Notes: generated by a model from the sequence alone, not told the origin. A DNA stretch of 64,000 nt from Arion vulgaris (GCA_020796225.1 CM036762.1:12512414-12576413); one strand, 5' to 3'. Shown: positions 21,551 to 33,292, numbered from the stretch's first letter. Program-made: numbers and translations.

Positions 21551-22679
21551 TCTTTCTATTCGAGGCTTGCAACACTATAATAACTTGTCCTTTGTTACAA
21601 CTCAATCGCTCCACACAAGTTTAGGCTCGTGTGATAGTTTATGTATACTTTCTTAGCTCTTTTTGCTACTCGTCCAGGACAAGGCCTCAGAAAATCTTCT
21701 ACATCATCAAGTAGCTCGTCCCTTCTGGAACTTTGCTCCAATGACAGCAGCTCTTAAAAGCTCAATGTACTCTCTGCAAGATTCCCCACATCAGCATCAG
21801 TCACTTTAAGTCGAACTGGATGCCTGAGAGGCAGAGTGAGAGGTGTGTTTAATCAGCGAGCCACAGGAACCATCAGTATGCATACTCTTCGATATCTGTT
21901 GGAGCACCTATGGGTCTGCCCGGAGTGCAATGACGTCAGTTTAGTAACCAATAACCAATCACTCTCAGCTCGTCAATGATATAATGCACCCATACTAGAT
22001 CTTCCTTTCGATTTTCTTCCAGGCACCATTCATTATATAATTCTTCAACTGGCACTCGTATCTTTTAATATTTTCCACAATTTTAATTTTCCTTTTTTAT
22101 ATTATTTAATAAGCAGCTCTCTTTAATATCAAGCTATCGTAGAACAGAAGCGTTTGTTCTTTTATCAGTTCATGAAACTCTAAGTACTCTTCCATAATAT
22201 TTGCAGCCACTGGTGGCATTGATGATCTTTTCTGTCGCTTCGGCTAGGAAGTGCAGCCACTGGCATTGATGATCTTCTCTGCCGCTTCAGCAAGGAGGTT
22301 TCACAAACACAGAAAATAGTATTGAACAATTTGTTTTTGGTATCTGTAACTACGCCCCTCTTTAAATAAATGTATGGGTAGATAGTCCTTCGTACAATCT
22401 CCAACCTGGAGAGCCAGGAGACCACATTTAGTCAGACTTCACTTCATTGATCTGCCCGGCTTGGGTAATCATGTAGGCATATCACTTCGAGTAAATGAAG
22501 GTCGTGCCCCTCCCAATCGGTACAAACCTTCCCATCACTAAAACGAAATGAGCTCTTGAGAGGAGAAGTTTACGTATACACATCTGATAGCTTTATAAAC
22601 ATACATATGAATATTTATAAATATATGCAACTTCTATCAGAAACATATGGGTCAATTACAACAAAATCTACGATATAAT
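21551..22679. other. mixed repeat debris
   Basis: Contains the 62-bp segment also found at 59993, a piece at about 22083-22180 matching the interior of the hAT family (compare 4203-4290 and 36560-36640: atatttaata, tagaacagaagc, tttgtt), and a short tandem duplication at about 22196-22290 around ggcattgatgatcttttctg. No gene is supported; the minus frame at 22180-22425 reads through the duplication. Confidence 0.45.
21809..21870. repeat. 62-bp segment identical to 59993-60054
   Basis: It begins aagtcgaactggatgcctga and ends gcgagccacaggaa. Every base matches at 59993-60054, while the sequences on both sides differ completely. Confidence 0.95.
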
Positions 22680-23029
22680 TTTGGCACCCCAGGGTATGAA
22701 ATGCTTGTAATTTCCCATTTCTAAGCCAACCTGTACATTAGGAAAGGTGGCGAATTCCCTTTCTCACGTGATCATGAACGAAACAAGTACAGATTAAAGT
22801 TGGTGTACTGAAAAGATCAAGAAACAGAAACACAATGCATTCTCAACATAAGTAAGTAGTAAGTAGCAATCAACAATTGTGATGTGAATTTAATCAGAAA
22901 GTGACGTGTTATATCAGAGAATGTAGGATCAACAAACATGTTTTTAAACAATAAGAAATAACTTATTATTTCAGAAAACGCGTCAAGTATTTAGGACGAC
23001 GGCTGTTTATAGTCTCATATGTTGTGAGA

Positions 23030-23273
23030 GGCGTATGTGGCCTAGGGGTTAGTGACTCTGTCTATTAACCCCGACGTTCTGAGTTCGAATCACGCTGCGG
23101 ACAGTTTGCTTGCAAATTGTTTCCGTTGATTTTAACAAAAAGGACGATGGCGCCACCCGTTCAGAAAGCAATGACAAACTACTGAACGTATAAGTGGTGC
23201 CTAGAAAATCAACGACTTGTTTACTGTGGTTGATGGCTACGTCCTTTGGGATGTGCCACGATTTTCATTTTTC
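23030..23273 (+). repeat. tRNA-derived SINE, family D, with target duplication
   Basis: The box A region gtatgtggcctaggggttag and box B tgagttcgaatcacg are well kept. The flank atgttgtgaga is duplicated at 23019-23029 and 23274-23284. It is the only copy in the window and is absent from units 3 and 4, so it inserted after duplication. Confidence 0.85.
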
Positions 23274-23284
23274 ATGTTGTGAGA

Positions 23285-24470
23285 AGTTACATTAAGAATA
23301 GAGCCGTTCTTTTTAGTAGTGTGACTCTAACTGACTTCTATGGTCACCAAAGCTTACTATTTATCAAGCTCTATAACCAGAACTAATTGTTCTCATCTTA
23401 CAATAAATGTGATGCCACTTCGAATGTTGTGTACATTCCTTTTATTTGTGCACACATTTGTGTATGTCTGATATTGTCTCCTCTCAAATATATAAGCACA
23501 ATAAGCTTATAGTATGTGTTTGTGGAAACACTGTTCGATCGAATCTTACCTGATTATTCTGTGTCTAGCTAAAATGTGCGTTTGTGAAAGGCACTCCTCA
23601 GTAAAGCCATTTTTTGTAATGGCTTGCTGGTTGTGTTCGTATAAACACACATTTTGCTAGGTTAGACAATGGGTGTGGTAGGACATACGGTTAAGTTGAT
23701 CGAATCCTGTATTTGTGAGTTTGGTTTTTTGGATGCTCTTAGTACTTGTGAGCTGTCTATTTCTTGATCATATTCACTGCTTCCTCTGGGGTTCTTCCCT
23801 AAAGTATCCTGTTCTTATATAACAGATGCAGTAAACGCATGCTTCGTCCTCTTCAATGACAGATTGTGAACATGTTGGTTGTGACTTTATTACGTTATAC
23901 TGTTTTAATGATAAAAACTAAAGCTGTCTTTCACAGGTTCAAAATATAGCACATGCATTTACAACGTATTTATGGCAAGCCGACATGTTATTTAATATAA
24001 CAATATATTAGATTGTATTTGTATGGTCGGAAAATAAAAATCTCTTCAAGGTATGCGTATATGGTGATCCATTTTGTAACATTTTATATTTTATTTGTAA
24101 CTTTTAGGGATCACTACTTTCTTTCTTTGTAATCTATATTATTATAGTGATCATTTATTTCCCTCTCTGTACTATTTCGTATTGTTGAAGAGTATTAATA
24201 CTGAAAGGCAATGTATTCGATCAACAATGTGCAAGCGCTAGATACTTTGTCTGTGCTGGAAATATGTTCATGAGACATGATATTGAAAACATTCTCAATA
24301 ACTAGTGCACACTCTAATAGGGATCATAAATAACATGGGACGGGAAAAACAATATTTATAAAAGCCCTTTCTAGTAATCCTTTTTTATCTTGTTCCATTG
24401 TGACAAAGCAATATTACAAAAAGGAAAATGAAGAAGAAGAGATAAAGGTGGTGTGTTTAGCACTTCCACT
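23285..24470. other. unit 2 spacer
   Basis: About 1.2 kb of AT-rich sequence with no gene seen and no clear match to units 3 or 4, where LINE and SINE sequence fills the equivalent interval. Confidence 0.45.
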
Positions 24471-24826
24471 ATTCATTTCTCTATCCATTTTTGGGATGTT
24501 GACAGCAGCACTGTATCGTCAATAAGAAATATATAGGCAATAAATGGCAGGAAGAACTAGTGTGAATGTTACAGAAGACTAACTAAATATACAATGTTAA
24601 ACTTGTACACCATACTTTGTATAATAGTAGGACTAGTACGAATTATTTTTACAATGTCATGCAAGTAATAACAATTTTATCCTTATTTAAACAACGAGCG
24701 TCATTATAAATATTAGTGTGTAACATCTTAGCGTTATAGTTGAAGTTGATATCTGACTTGGTAGTGTATCCAACTTGCGTGATAACATTAGTATACGCTG
24801 TAAGTGTTGGTTTGTTTCTACAAATA
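24471..24826 (+). promoter_or_regulatory. SDR2 upstream region: TATA-like box over a LINE relic
   Basis: TATAAATA at 24705-24712 lies 122 bases before the SDR2 ATG and is conserved in SDR3 and SDR4. The start of the interval (gatgttgacagcagcact, 24498) is, on the minus strand, the DDTVLLSTS box of an old LINE RT also present upstream of SDR3 and SDR4, so the LINE insertion predates the duplications. Promoter use is inference from position and conservation. Confidence 0.5.
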
Positions 24827-25642
24827 ATGGCTGAACAATTTAAGAATAAGGTAGTCATTGTAACTGGCTCCAGTTCTGGAATTGGAGAGGTTATTGCCAT
24901 TTTTTTTGCTGCCCAGGGTGCAAATGTCACTTTGTGTGGACGCGATCAAGATAGACTAAAATCAGCGCTGGGCAAGGTTGTTAAGGCCGGTGGCGGCAAC
25001 CAAGATAGGTTTCTTACTGTTCAAGGTGACTTGAACGATAAGATAATTCGCAAGCAAATTGTTGATCAGACCGTGGACAAGTTTGGACGCCTGGACATTC
25101 TTGTAGCCAATGCAGGTGTTACAGGTCTCAATCAAACAGTTGGAACTGCAACTGAAGAATCTTACAATAAAACCTTTGATACCAACCTGAAATCGGTGTT
25201 CTTCCTTATACAACAGGCTGTTCCACATCTGGAGAAATCTAAAGGGAATATCGTCAACATTTCATCGAACCTTACCTCCTTTGTGCTTCCATTTGTAACA
25301 ATCTACTCGATGTCAAAGATAGCCCTTGATCATCTAACTCGATGCCTTGCTGTAGATCTGGGATCGAAGGGAATCCGTGTGAATTCAATCAACCCTGGAT
25401 ATATCCAAACAAACATTGGAAGAGATTACGGTGACGCTTCTGCCGCAAGGGCTAGTCAGGTGGCTGCACTAGACTTTCAGAAACAGGCCTTGAAAGAAAG
25501 ATCGTTGGCTGTTGAGGACGTCGCAAAAGCGGTGCTGTTCATAGCGTCGGATGCTGCAGGCTTCATCACTGGTGAACTCATCAATGTAGATGGTGGCAGA
25601 AGCTTCGGCGGGCCCATTGATACTTCCCAGATCAAACTGTGA
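24827..25642 (+). CDS. SDR2: classical short-chain dehydrogenase/reductase
   Basis: Single-exon, 271 residues, near the usual length of about 250 for classical SDRs. It is a cytosol-type NADP(H) oxidoreductase by motif, FabG-like, substrate unknown. TGSSSGIG at 13-20, Arg39 (NADP preference), a GDLND acidic patch at 67-71, NAG at 95-97 and the complete tetrad Asn120, Ser147, Tyr160 and Lys164 (ISS...YSMSK) are present, followed by the NPGYIQTNIG loop near 190. The protein ends DTSQIKL. The ATG at 24827 is chosen because it aligns across all four paralogues; an in-frame ATG at 24740 would add 29 mainly hydrophobic residues, but it falls only 35 bases from the TATA-like box and the frame is not kept in SDR3. 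Residues 204-216 differ most from SDR3 and SDR4, in the substrate-lid region. Confidence 0.93.
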   Translation: MAEQFKNKVVIVTGSSSGIGEVIAIFFAAQGANVTLCGRDQDRLKSALGKVVKAGGGNQDRFLTVQGDLNDKIIRKQIVDQTVDKFGRLDILVANAGVTGLNQTVGTATEESYNKTFDTNLKSVFFLIQQAVPHLEKSKGNIVNISSNLTSFVLPFVTIYSMSKIALDHLTRCLAVDLGSKGIRVNSINPGYIQTNIGRDYGDASAARASQVAALDFQKQALKERSLAVEDVAKAVLFIASDAAGFITGELINVDGGRSFGGPIDTSQIKL

Positions 25643-26122
25643 CGGATTTGATTACTTTAGTCATGTTTCTGTTAGTTATTTTGATAACAATATAAATTAC
25701 TTACTAATAGCATAATTAAATTTGATAATCACGGCTTACTACTCCAATTATTGAACAAGAAATATCTCAGTTATTCAAAGAAAATTATATCTTGTGTTTT
25801 CGTTCTGAATACTATCATTATTTTAAAAGTTAGGACTGTTCTCGAAATGTTGTGTAACCCTTTCAATCCATAATATATTTTTACTTCTGAACGCACTTAT
25901 ATTACAATGTATACTGAAGAAGACTATATACTAGCTTTGCATTATCTTAACAAATATTAACAGCCAGTATATATGCTCAGAAGAGTGAATGGGTTAATAA
26001 AATTCCAAATTGTTTTTAGAAAATGTCAGCTTGTTAGATTTTGATACATACTCTAACAGAAATGTATACATACATGTTTTTCTTTTACATACCAAATGTG
26101 AATCTAGTATGAAATGAGTGCA
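25643..26122. other. SDR2 3' flank
   Basis: AT-rich, with a short region just after the stop resembling the SDR3 and SDR4 3' flanks (agcataattaaa, gataatcacggcttactact). An AATAAA at about 25996 could serve as polyadenylation signal. No other gene. Confidence 0.5.
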
Positions 26123-26359
26123 TCGAGTGGTTACCGGGGTAAAGAATAGAACCACTGTTACTTGCCACGAATGTCGTGAGAGTCGACTAAGGAGGTTTGG
26201 CTGAAATCGGATGCATGTGTCCTAAATGTGTAGAAGTCTATACGTTTAGTGGCCTACCAAACCAATGTGCAACGTATACACGTTCTTGGCAAAGATCAAA
26301 CATATCACAAAGAGGGATTAAAATTGGTCGTAAAGAACGAACGCAAAGAAGAAGAAGAA
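26123..26359 (+). repeat. SINE family A, slightly 5'-rearranged copy
   Basis: Starts cgagtggttaccggggtaaa (the cccaaatttgggg block is deleted), continues through gctgaaatcggatgcatgtg and aaacatatcacaaagaggga to a gaagaagaagaa tail. Specific to unit 2. Confidence 0.88.
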
Positions 26360-27403
26360 TGCAGGGCAACATATAATAACATATATTGTTATTGAAAATA
26401 AACGAATATGGATTCTGAAATGTCTACAGGAGAAGTACTGACATCATTACTACGACGTTTAACCCCTATGGCTCCATTTCGCTCAGAACAAATGGTACTC
26501 CAGCAGCCGAGAGAATATAGACAGCAGTATAATAACCATGGGCGTCGACATACTTTTTTCCAGGAGAGACCTAATGAACAAAGAAATTGTAGTTGGTAGT
26601 ATACTACGCGGACTTGAAGAAGAATAGATTCACATTGTTTTGCACATTGAGCCATGTGGTTTTCAATTCCTCGTCTGTCAAGTTCACTCTTCACATGCTA
26701 CATGACATACCCTAGCTTAAATAATGTTTATTGACACATCCGTAACACTTCATATGTTTTGTCGGGATGCATTTTATGAGCAATGAATCATTATTACCAT
26801 CATGTGATGTATCCACCTCATAGATTTTACTGCAATATGCCTCAAACATTTTCTCTGTTTCTAAGCCTTTATGCATCCATGATACTGTACGTTTTCTATA
26901 TCTTTATATTTCCCACCAACTTATGTTTCTGTCTTTATCTTGCTCGTCGTTCTTCAACTTTCCACTCTAATCAAAGGTTTTGATCAATACCACATTTTCT
27001 TTTATGTGTACAACATATTGTATTTGTTTGATTTCATTTTCTGCTCTTATTCCACATTGTTTTTGTTTGTTTATAGACGATCTTGATGTATCTGTTTTTG
27101 TTTTCATGAAATACAATCTATTCTTTTGTATACCCACATCTCAATTTAATTAATTTTGTTTTTCAATGTTGTTCATTATTCATGTTTCTAAAGAATACAA
27201 AAATATTGATTAAAATAACACTTGTTAATCCTCATCTTTAATTTATTTGTTATTTATTTTCTTAGGTTAGTAACCTACTCATGTCAGTGAATGTACTTTT
27301 GACCATTCATATTCTTTTACCAATCACTTTTTCATATCTGCCATCATCTGTAATCATGTGTTTATGTAGTAACAATATATGTTTTACTTGCTCTAGTACT
27401 CAA
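26360..27403. other. unit 2 downstream spacer
   Basis: The second half (from about 27170) matches the equivalent DNA in units 3 (35288-35500) and 4 (50620-50840). A 63-codon frame at 26408-26599 has no domain and no equivalent in the other units; it is not called as a gene. Confidence 0.5.
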
Positions 27404-27795
27404 GTTACCAAAGTTTGCGGTACCAACTCCCAGAGTGGGCGATGAAGCCTTCTGGGGAGGGGGTGGGCGATAGTGATTTCAGAAGCATTTGGTTGCGTTC
27501 AGACGATCTAAGGATCGGTGGATCCGTATAGGAGAAATGAATAGTATATATTATAAAACAAATTAGATTCGTGATTTTGCGATTGAATAACTGTGTTCCA
27601 GATGAAGCACATACTGACCACTACATTGTCAATAATCTAACAGCATAAACATTAAAGTATCATTAGTTGCTATTTACGTCGAAAATATCAAATGACCAAT
27701 GACCTGCACACGGGAAACCGCTATAATGGGTGGGGGAGTGGGTTACAAAATGTATGTCTTGCAAAGTGGGCGGTGGTCGAGAACGTTTGGGAAGC
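27404..27795. mobile_element. hAT-like MITE, second family
   Basis: The left end caagttaccaaagtttgcgg and the right end gggcggtggtcgagaacgtttggg form an imperfect inverted pair; both resemble the ends of 53392-53566 (cagcgtttcccaaag and aaaaagtttgggaat). The sequence between contains no coding signal. Target duplications are not clear. Confidence 0.5.
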
Positions 27796-29159
27796 TATGC
27801 TATATTAGTTCACAATGCATTTATTTAGTATCTTTGAACAATAAATAAATTGACAAAAACGTACTTGCAGCAACATATGTAGCTCATGCAAAGTATAATA
27901 CAGTTAGTACGGACATGAAAAGTGATACTGAAAACGTAGAAGAACGAAATAATACCAACAGATCCAGAAATTAAAATACAATACATTGGTATAATAAAAA
28001 ATAAAACATAACAACATTCTATTGTTTCCGCTCCCTCCATTATTATTACTAACTCATTCTCTTCATTCGGGATGGCACATGCGACTTCAATAAACGCATG
28101 TCATGTTTGTTTTTCTATTCTTACAGAAGGATACTTTCAGATGTTAGCAGATTGAGCTACAGAACGGTGTAATATGTTTCGCAGTGATACACTAATTTTG
28201 CATCTATCGATCAACAACAGTACATCAGAATACGATTAGTATTGCGTCCCTATATACACTCTCGTACACTTTACGTTATTCTCCCTTGTCAAGAGGGCAG
28301 CAATCTGATAACAATGAATACAAAAATAAATAAAAAGTAGTCTGAAATAATTGTCCTTTTTATGCACATAAATCCAGTTGTACCAGTGAAAACTGCATTC
28401 ACCTGGACATCAGGAACGGGAAAAAAGTGAGGAAGCCAAAGTGCAACGTGGAATGCAGAAAGATGTTACATAATTTGTATCAATATTTATATCAACATAA
28501 GTAACTATAGTCCGTTCAACTTGTCATGCCCACAGATAGAAATGTGTATCTTTGTAACTATTTGATGAAATAACTTGAAAACTTGCAAGTGAACTACACA
28601 TGCTCCCGACGCTACAAAATATTTTTTGCCATTCAAACAATCATACCATCTAGAAGTTTCCTTCTTTGTGATATATATTTAACGCATCCATTGGCATGGT
28701 TGAAGAAAACTAATGTTTACAGACATTTAATACATTGATGACAACAATAGTAACATTCAGGACGAGATCCATAGTTTTTTTTAACGATTCTTACATTTTC
28801 CATGCACCAAAAAGACTCGGGCTTGAACATAGTAAAGAATTGACGTCATTAGTGCAAGACGGACATTTAGTTCAAGTCGTATATCGAAATTAGTGTGAGG
28901 CTATTGGGTCATATTGTTGACTTCTCAAATCAGACATTGATATAACATTTCTAATGAGTTTGAAGTTACAATGCAAAAAGTATATTAATGCTATACGCGC
29001 ATTTCCGCAAATAGGCACATATGGGTTATCTGTACTACAGGTATACAAGAACCAGAGAAAATAGCTATTTTATTATAGTGATTCCTCCATAAGTTAACAC
29101 ACGCACACTTTAACGAAGGAGTATCAATTTGAAAATAATCTCTCTAGTAGCTCCGCCAT
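27796..29159. other. unit 2 downstream region shared with unit 3
   Basis: 27880-28330 matches 37140-37560 closely in the same order (acttcaataaacgc, cagatgttagcagattgagc, gtcaagagggcagc). From about 28330 on similarity weakens (gaaaactgcattcacctg versus gaaaacaacattcacctg) and nothing further is recognised to 29159. Confidence 0.55.
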
Positions 29160-29520
29160 AACAAGGTGCTATAGAACAGTTCTTAGAACATCCTGGACAG
29201 AGAAGAGAAGAAACAAAGACATCCTACAAGACCTGAATACCAAGGAACATTGGCTCATAAATAACATCATGTTCCTGAAGATGAACTATTTTGGCCACAT
29301 TAAACGCCACAGTGGTCTGGAGAGAAAGGTAATGGAAGGCATGGTTCCTGGAAAACGAGGCAGGGGACGACCAAGACGAAGATGGCAGCAGGACATCAAA
29401 GAAACCTTGAACATGACACTGGAAGAGGCAGGAGAACTTTCAAGAGATATAAAGCTTTTCAGGCGGGATGTGATGAATGCGACGTTCCGCAAGGGACATG
29501 CTACTACTTGAGCTCCGCCA
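29160..29520 (+). pseudogene. LINE 3' end, family 1
   Basis: 29269-29511 encodes the C-terminal tail of a LINE ORF2 in one open frame: YFGHIKRHSGLERKVMEG, GKRGRGRPRRRW, IKETLNMTLEEAGELSRD and a final FRKGHA. It is a cleaner version of 16376-16591. The upstream part (about 29170, a TSWTEKRRNKD-like stretch) continues the family pattern. 5'-truncated. Confidence 0.85.
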
Positions 29521-30249
29521 TTGCCAGTCCCAAGCCTGGGCGTGGAAGGGGAGTGGCATTGTGACATAGCAGCTGACTGTAACTGTAATGTAAGTTGTTT
29601 AAAAACTAATGATACAACTATGTCTAAATTTCTTGTTTATTTCATGACTCTATTGCAAGTACCAACATTGGTCCCCATGTATAAGCTGAGATGATACGCC
29701 TTTGCATGAGACTAGTCAACAAATGTCATATGTGTGCGTTTACTCAGACTAGCCAAATATGCCGCCAACATCAAAGGAAACCGTTATATTACAAAATCCA
29801 GGTTTTCTATAGCAATTTCTTCCATCAGACATTTGCGTCGGTCTAATTCTAAGGTTGGGTGCCAAGTTTCGCTACTGTGGAACTGATGATTTTGCTACAA
29901 TTCGCATTGGACTGTGGGCATGAGTTGTTGGACGGACTATAGTAAGTAGCAATCAGCATTTTACGCAATTGTAACAAAGGAAGACTTAAAACATGTATTA
30001 ACAACTGGCAAAATTAATGAGAAATGAAACAGAGATAACTCAGACATAATGAAGAATAGCTTAGCGACACGGGTTGGGCGAGTATCAACAAACGAACAGA
30101 CAGGGGAGGACATACAGTATTTCATATGATAATCGGGATGGAATATAATGATGAAGGATGATGATGATTTTAAGATGATTCAGTGATGATTCTGTGATGT
30201 TACTAGTTTGAAGACAGACACGTTCTTGTGTGTTCCGAATTATCCAATG

Positions 30250-30411
30250 TATTGGCGGTTCGTCATTAAGCGTCAGTGGGGTCGGGTTCCACCAAAATTA
30301 ATGTATAACGTGTATTTATTATTTTATAACTTAAAATATAGCAACGAAAGAACATTTATTCGGGCAAAAATGTCTTGCCCTATCAACAAAATTGATCACG
30401 AGCCGCCACAG
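30250..30411. mobile_element. 162-bp hAT MITE with 8-bp target duplication
   Basis: The left end tattggcggttcgtcattaa and right end attgatcacgagccgccacag are degraded copies of the cagtggcggctcgt terminus. atccaatg is duplicated at 30242-30249 and 30412-30419. Unit 4 keeps the empty site at about 43261 (ttatccaatgtaagac), so boundaries are certain and the insertion postdates the unit duplication. Confidence 0.95.
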
Positions 30412-30607
30412 ATCCAATGTAAGAGAGTGCTAACAATCTAGAAATTTAGCAAACGTACAGGAGGGATTGTATGTCCTAAGAAAACCGACTCAACACTGGA
30501 AAGTAAACTGTACTGATCCCTGTGTGAGCTTCAAACGGTGCAGTAAACTTTATACCAGAGACAACGTCAAATCATCGTCAAATAGCTTGTTCTGAGCAAT
30601 AATGCTG

Positions 30608-30979
30608 TCATGATTGATTTTATAGGACCATCATCATTGCACTTCAGTGAGTAACAGTGTTTGCTCAGATCTTTTACTTGTACAGGAAGATCTCAACTTC
30701 AGTGTACGAACTCCGTAGCACCGGCGAGTGTCCTCGATGTACATTTGAAGATGGTGAAGACATTTTGTAGGAATTTTATTTTTAACCTTTTTCTAATTGA
30801 ATAGAAGTTGAATACTGAACCTACGTTTTATCGTCCGTCTCCGATAGCACTTGGAAATCTATCTCACCTACACTGAGATCTGGGGTCTCTGGAAAATATT
30901 CACATTGGTCCACGAGAGAGTGAACCGGCTACCTATGACCCGAGAGGCGACAACCTAACCTCTACGTTATAGAGACCCC
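30608..30979 (-). repeat. SINE family C
   Basis: The reverse complement of 21139-21550: it begins at the tail side with gattgattttataggaccat and ends at the tRNA-like head (ctacgttatagagacccc). The box B-like segment (gtgaaccggctacc in this orientation) is degraded. The same insertion is in unit 4 at 43441-43803, so it predates the duplication. Confidence 0.85.
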
Positions 30980-31019
30980 TTCAATCGATCAATCATGTTG
31001 TAATTCTAACAGTCATTCG

Positions 31020-31640
31020 ACATTTCTCTTACTCGCTTAGATGTTCCTTCTCTGCATCAGCTTCTGTAACAAGTATTTTCAAAGCATATATATGTTTTAC
31101 CACTGAGGTGTTAAATGTCCATACTTCACAGACACACGTTACCACTGGGAATATGTATGCACTTAGCATTCTGATCTGTGTTGTTCTTTTATCTTAATTC
31201 CAGTTTTTATTTTGTTAATTTTGTTGTTATGCCTTTGTTCTTCATTTAATTTCATTTATCCCAATTCCCATCTCTTGCTCGCAATGAACAGAGATATTCA
31301 AAATTGTGCTTATGTTCTCTTCATTGGTAAATTTGTCCTTTTTAATGCTTACTTTATCGGTTGTAATTGCTTTTTTGGGGGGCCACATTGAGATACATAT
31401 TTTCTTGTTTCCGCTTTTCGCTTGCACTTTCATTATTAATTTCGGATTCCTTGTTTGCGATGTTGACAGCAACACTATATCGTCATCATGGAGTATATAG
31501 ACAATAATTCAAGAGGATGAAACTAAGAACTATTTTGAACATCCATAGAACTCGCTAAAATATACAATGTTAAATTGGTGCTCCATACTTTGTATAAATT
31601 TAGGACTAGTACTGTGTTTTTCAAAGTCATCCTGGTAATT
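31020..31640 (-). pseudogene. old LINE RT relic, first copy in unit 3
   Basis: On the minus strand 31242-31475 reads LLSTSQTRNPKLIMKVQAKS followed by KKDKFTNEENISTILNI, the stretch after the YADD box of a LINE RT; the preceding bases give DDIVLL. A parallel copy lies at 32215-33250, and unit 4 has the equivalents. No intact frame. Confidence 0.65.
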
Positions 31641-31693
31641 CCAATTTTGGTCTGTTTTTCTAAGATTTATTTTGAATTGTGTTTTTGTGCATT

Positions 31694-31950
31694 TGTTGCC
31701 GTGGACCAGAAGAAGAGAAAGAACATTACCACTGAGGCCTACAAGGCATGCTGTTAGAGGCATCGGAGGTAGGGGCCTAGGGAAGTACCATAGTTAATAA
31801 AAAGTGTCGCAGAAATCGGATGTGTTGGCCTACTTGTAGGCGCATATCTGGTACAACGTGCAATCACTCTTAGGCTCGAATCACATACAAATCACAAAGA
31901 GTGGTTAAAAAGTGGTCGATATGGAGCATTCGAAGAAGAAGAAGAAGAGG
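31694..31950 (+). repeat. SINE family A2
   Basis: A diverged relative of SINE-A with the same order of blocks: ttgccgtggaccag, agaacattaccactga, cagaaatcggatgtgttggc, acaacgtgcaatcac, catacaaatcacaaagagtg, a tggtcgatatggagc segment and a gaagaagaagaag tail. Other copies are at 46678-46932 (same ancestral insertion, unit 4) and 63850-64000 (minus, cut by the window end). Confidence 0.8.
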
Positions 31951-32214
31951 AAGTGTGTTTAATGAATATAATCAATATTATGCGTCATGCTTTGCAAAAT
32001 TAGTTAACGATTGCAATAAAATTCCGGAAAAAATGTTCACCATCTTTAAAATTACATGGGGGAACCTCGTCTGTGCTACGAAGTTCGTGTACTGCAACTG
32101 AGATGTTGTATGTGTAAGAAAAGAGATAGTAGCACGCATGGTTATTCAATGAAGTGCAAGGAATGTTATTGGTTACTGAACTGACGTCATTACACTCTTG
32201 ACAGACCATAGGTT

Positions 32215-32975
32215 TTCAGTCTCCTCAAACGGAAGATGAAGAGTATACATGATGATGGTTCGCAGGTTACATACACTCCTTAATCTGCCCTTTTTACAAC
32301 CAGTTCTACCTGTAAAACGGGTAACTCTAAAGTACTTAAATCGTTGAATAGACTCAACATTAATTTTCGTGTTTACCTCCTTTTATATTGAAAAACGCAA
32401 ATCTGTTTTTCCACTGCCATGCTAAATGTCCATATTTTACAAACATACTCTACCACTGAGATATGTATGATCTTAGTATTCCGTGTTCTGTTTTCCTATC
32501 AGTTCCATTTCATGCTGTTTTTAGATGTTTAATTGTTTTTGTTTCTATATAAGGCTGTGTTTATTCTTTGAATTTAATGTAACCCACCTCAATCTCGTGT
32601 TAGCAATGAATCGATGTTTTCAAAACTATTCACATTTTCTATTTTCTCTCTGTTGAGAAAAATGTCTTTTGTCTGCAAATTAATCTGAAAGCGAAGGATT
32701 GACTTCATTGCAAACAGTTTCACCACATGGTTTCGTCAATGTTAACAGAAGTGGCATACCATCTGCAGAACGTGTCGCACAAAGTAGGAACTCCGTAGCT
32801 AAATCAACAATCCTAGGGATTTCATGAAATAATTAATTACACTTCTGACTCGGCCCAGATTTGAATCCAGGCATTCAGAACAACAGACACACGTCTTAAT
32901 CACTTCGTAAAATAGACTAAAATTGTTATTTGTATGGCTTGTTTTATCGGTTAACACCATTTTGTTTTCGCCAAT

Positions 32976-33015
<40 letters not shown>

Positions 33016-33250
33016 CGGTTGTTACTTTTCTCCTGAACCTGCCTTATTAATGTATCAGTCCATTTTTGCGATGTTGACAGTAGCACTGTATCGTCATTCA
33101 AGAAAATATGGATTTTATTTTTAAGCAAATGGCAAGAAGAGCTACTTTGTAATCTCTCAGAAAACTCACCGACATATACAATGTTAAACTTGCACACCAT
33201 ACTTGATATAATAGTAGGACTAGTACGAATTATTTGTACAATGTCATGCA
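32215..33250 (-). pseudogene. old LINE RT relic, second copy in unit 3, with (TA)n
   Basis: Minus-strand reading gives SMVCKFNIVYVGEFSERLQS, then a NDDTVLLSTSQKWTDTLIRQ stretch near 33050-33110, and past a (TA)n run at 32978-33012 the thumb region and C-terminal traces near 32230-32640 (FQTKDIFLN, VNTKINVESIQR). Frames are broken. The same relic is at 47170-48150 in unit 4. The long minus frame 32799-33539 is this relic joined to the antisense of the SDR3 start. Confidence 0.7.
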
Positions 33251-33292
33251 AGTGGTCACACGTTTGTTCTTTATTTAAACAACGGATGTCCT

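Larger units (their letters stand above)
22680..29937. repeat. SDR tandem block, unit 2
   Basis: Defined by landmarks shared with units 3 and 4 in the same order: a gaacgaaacaagtaca site (22777; also 37929 and 52045), gtaagtagtaagtagcaatc (about 22851; 38003; similar at 29941 and 52117), the upstream block at 24471-24826, the SDR gene, tgtttctaaagaatacaaaa (27183; 35307; 50643) and cagatgttagcagattgagc (28138; 37378). The landmark spacing to the next unit is about 7.1 kb. It carries its own SINE-D, SINE-A and MITE insertions. Confidence 0.85.
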
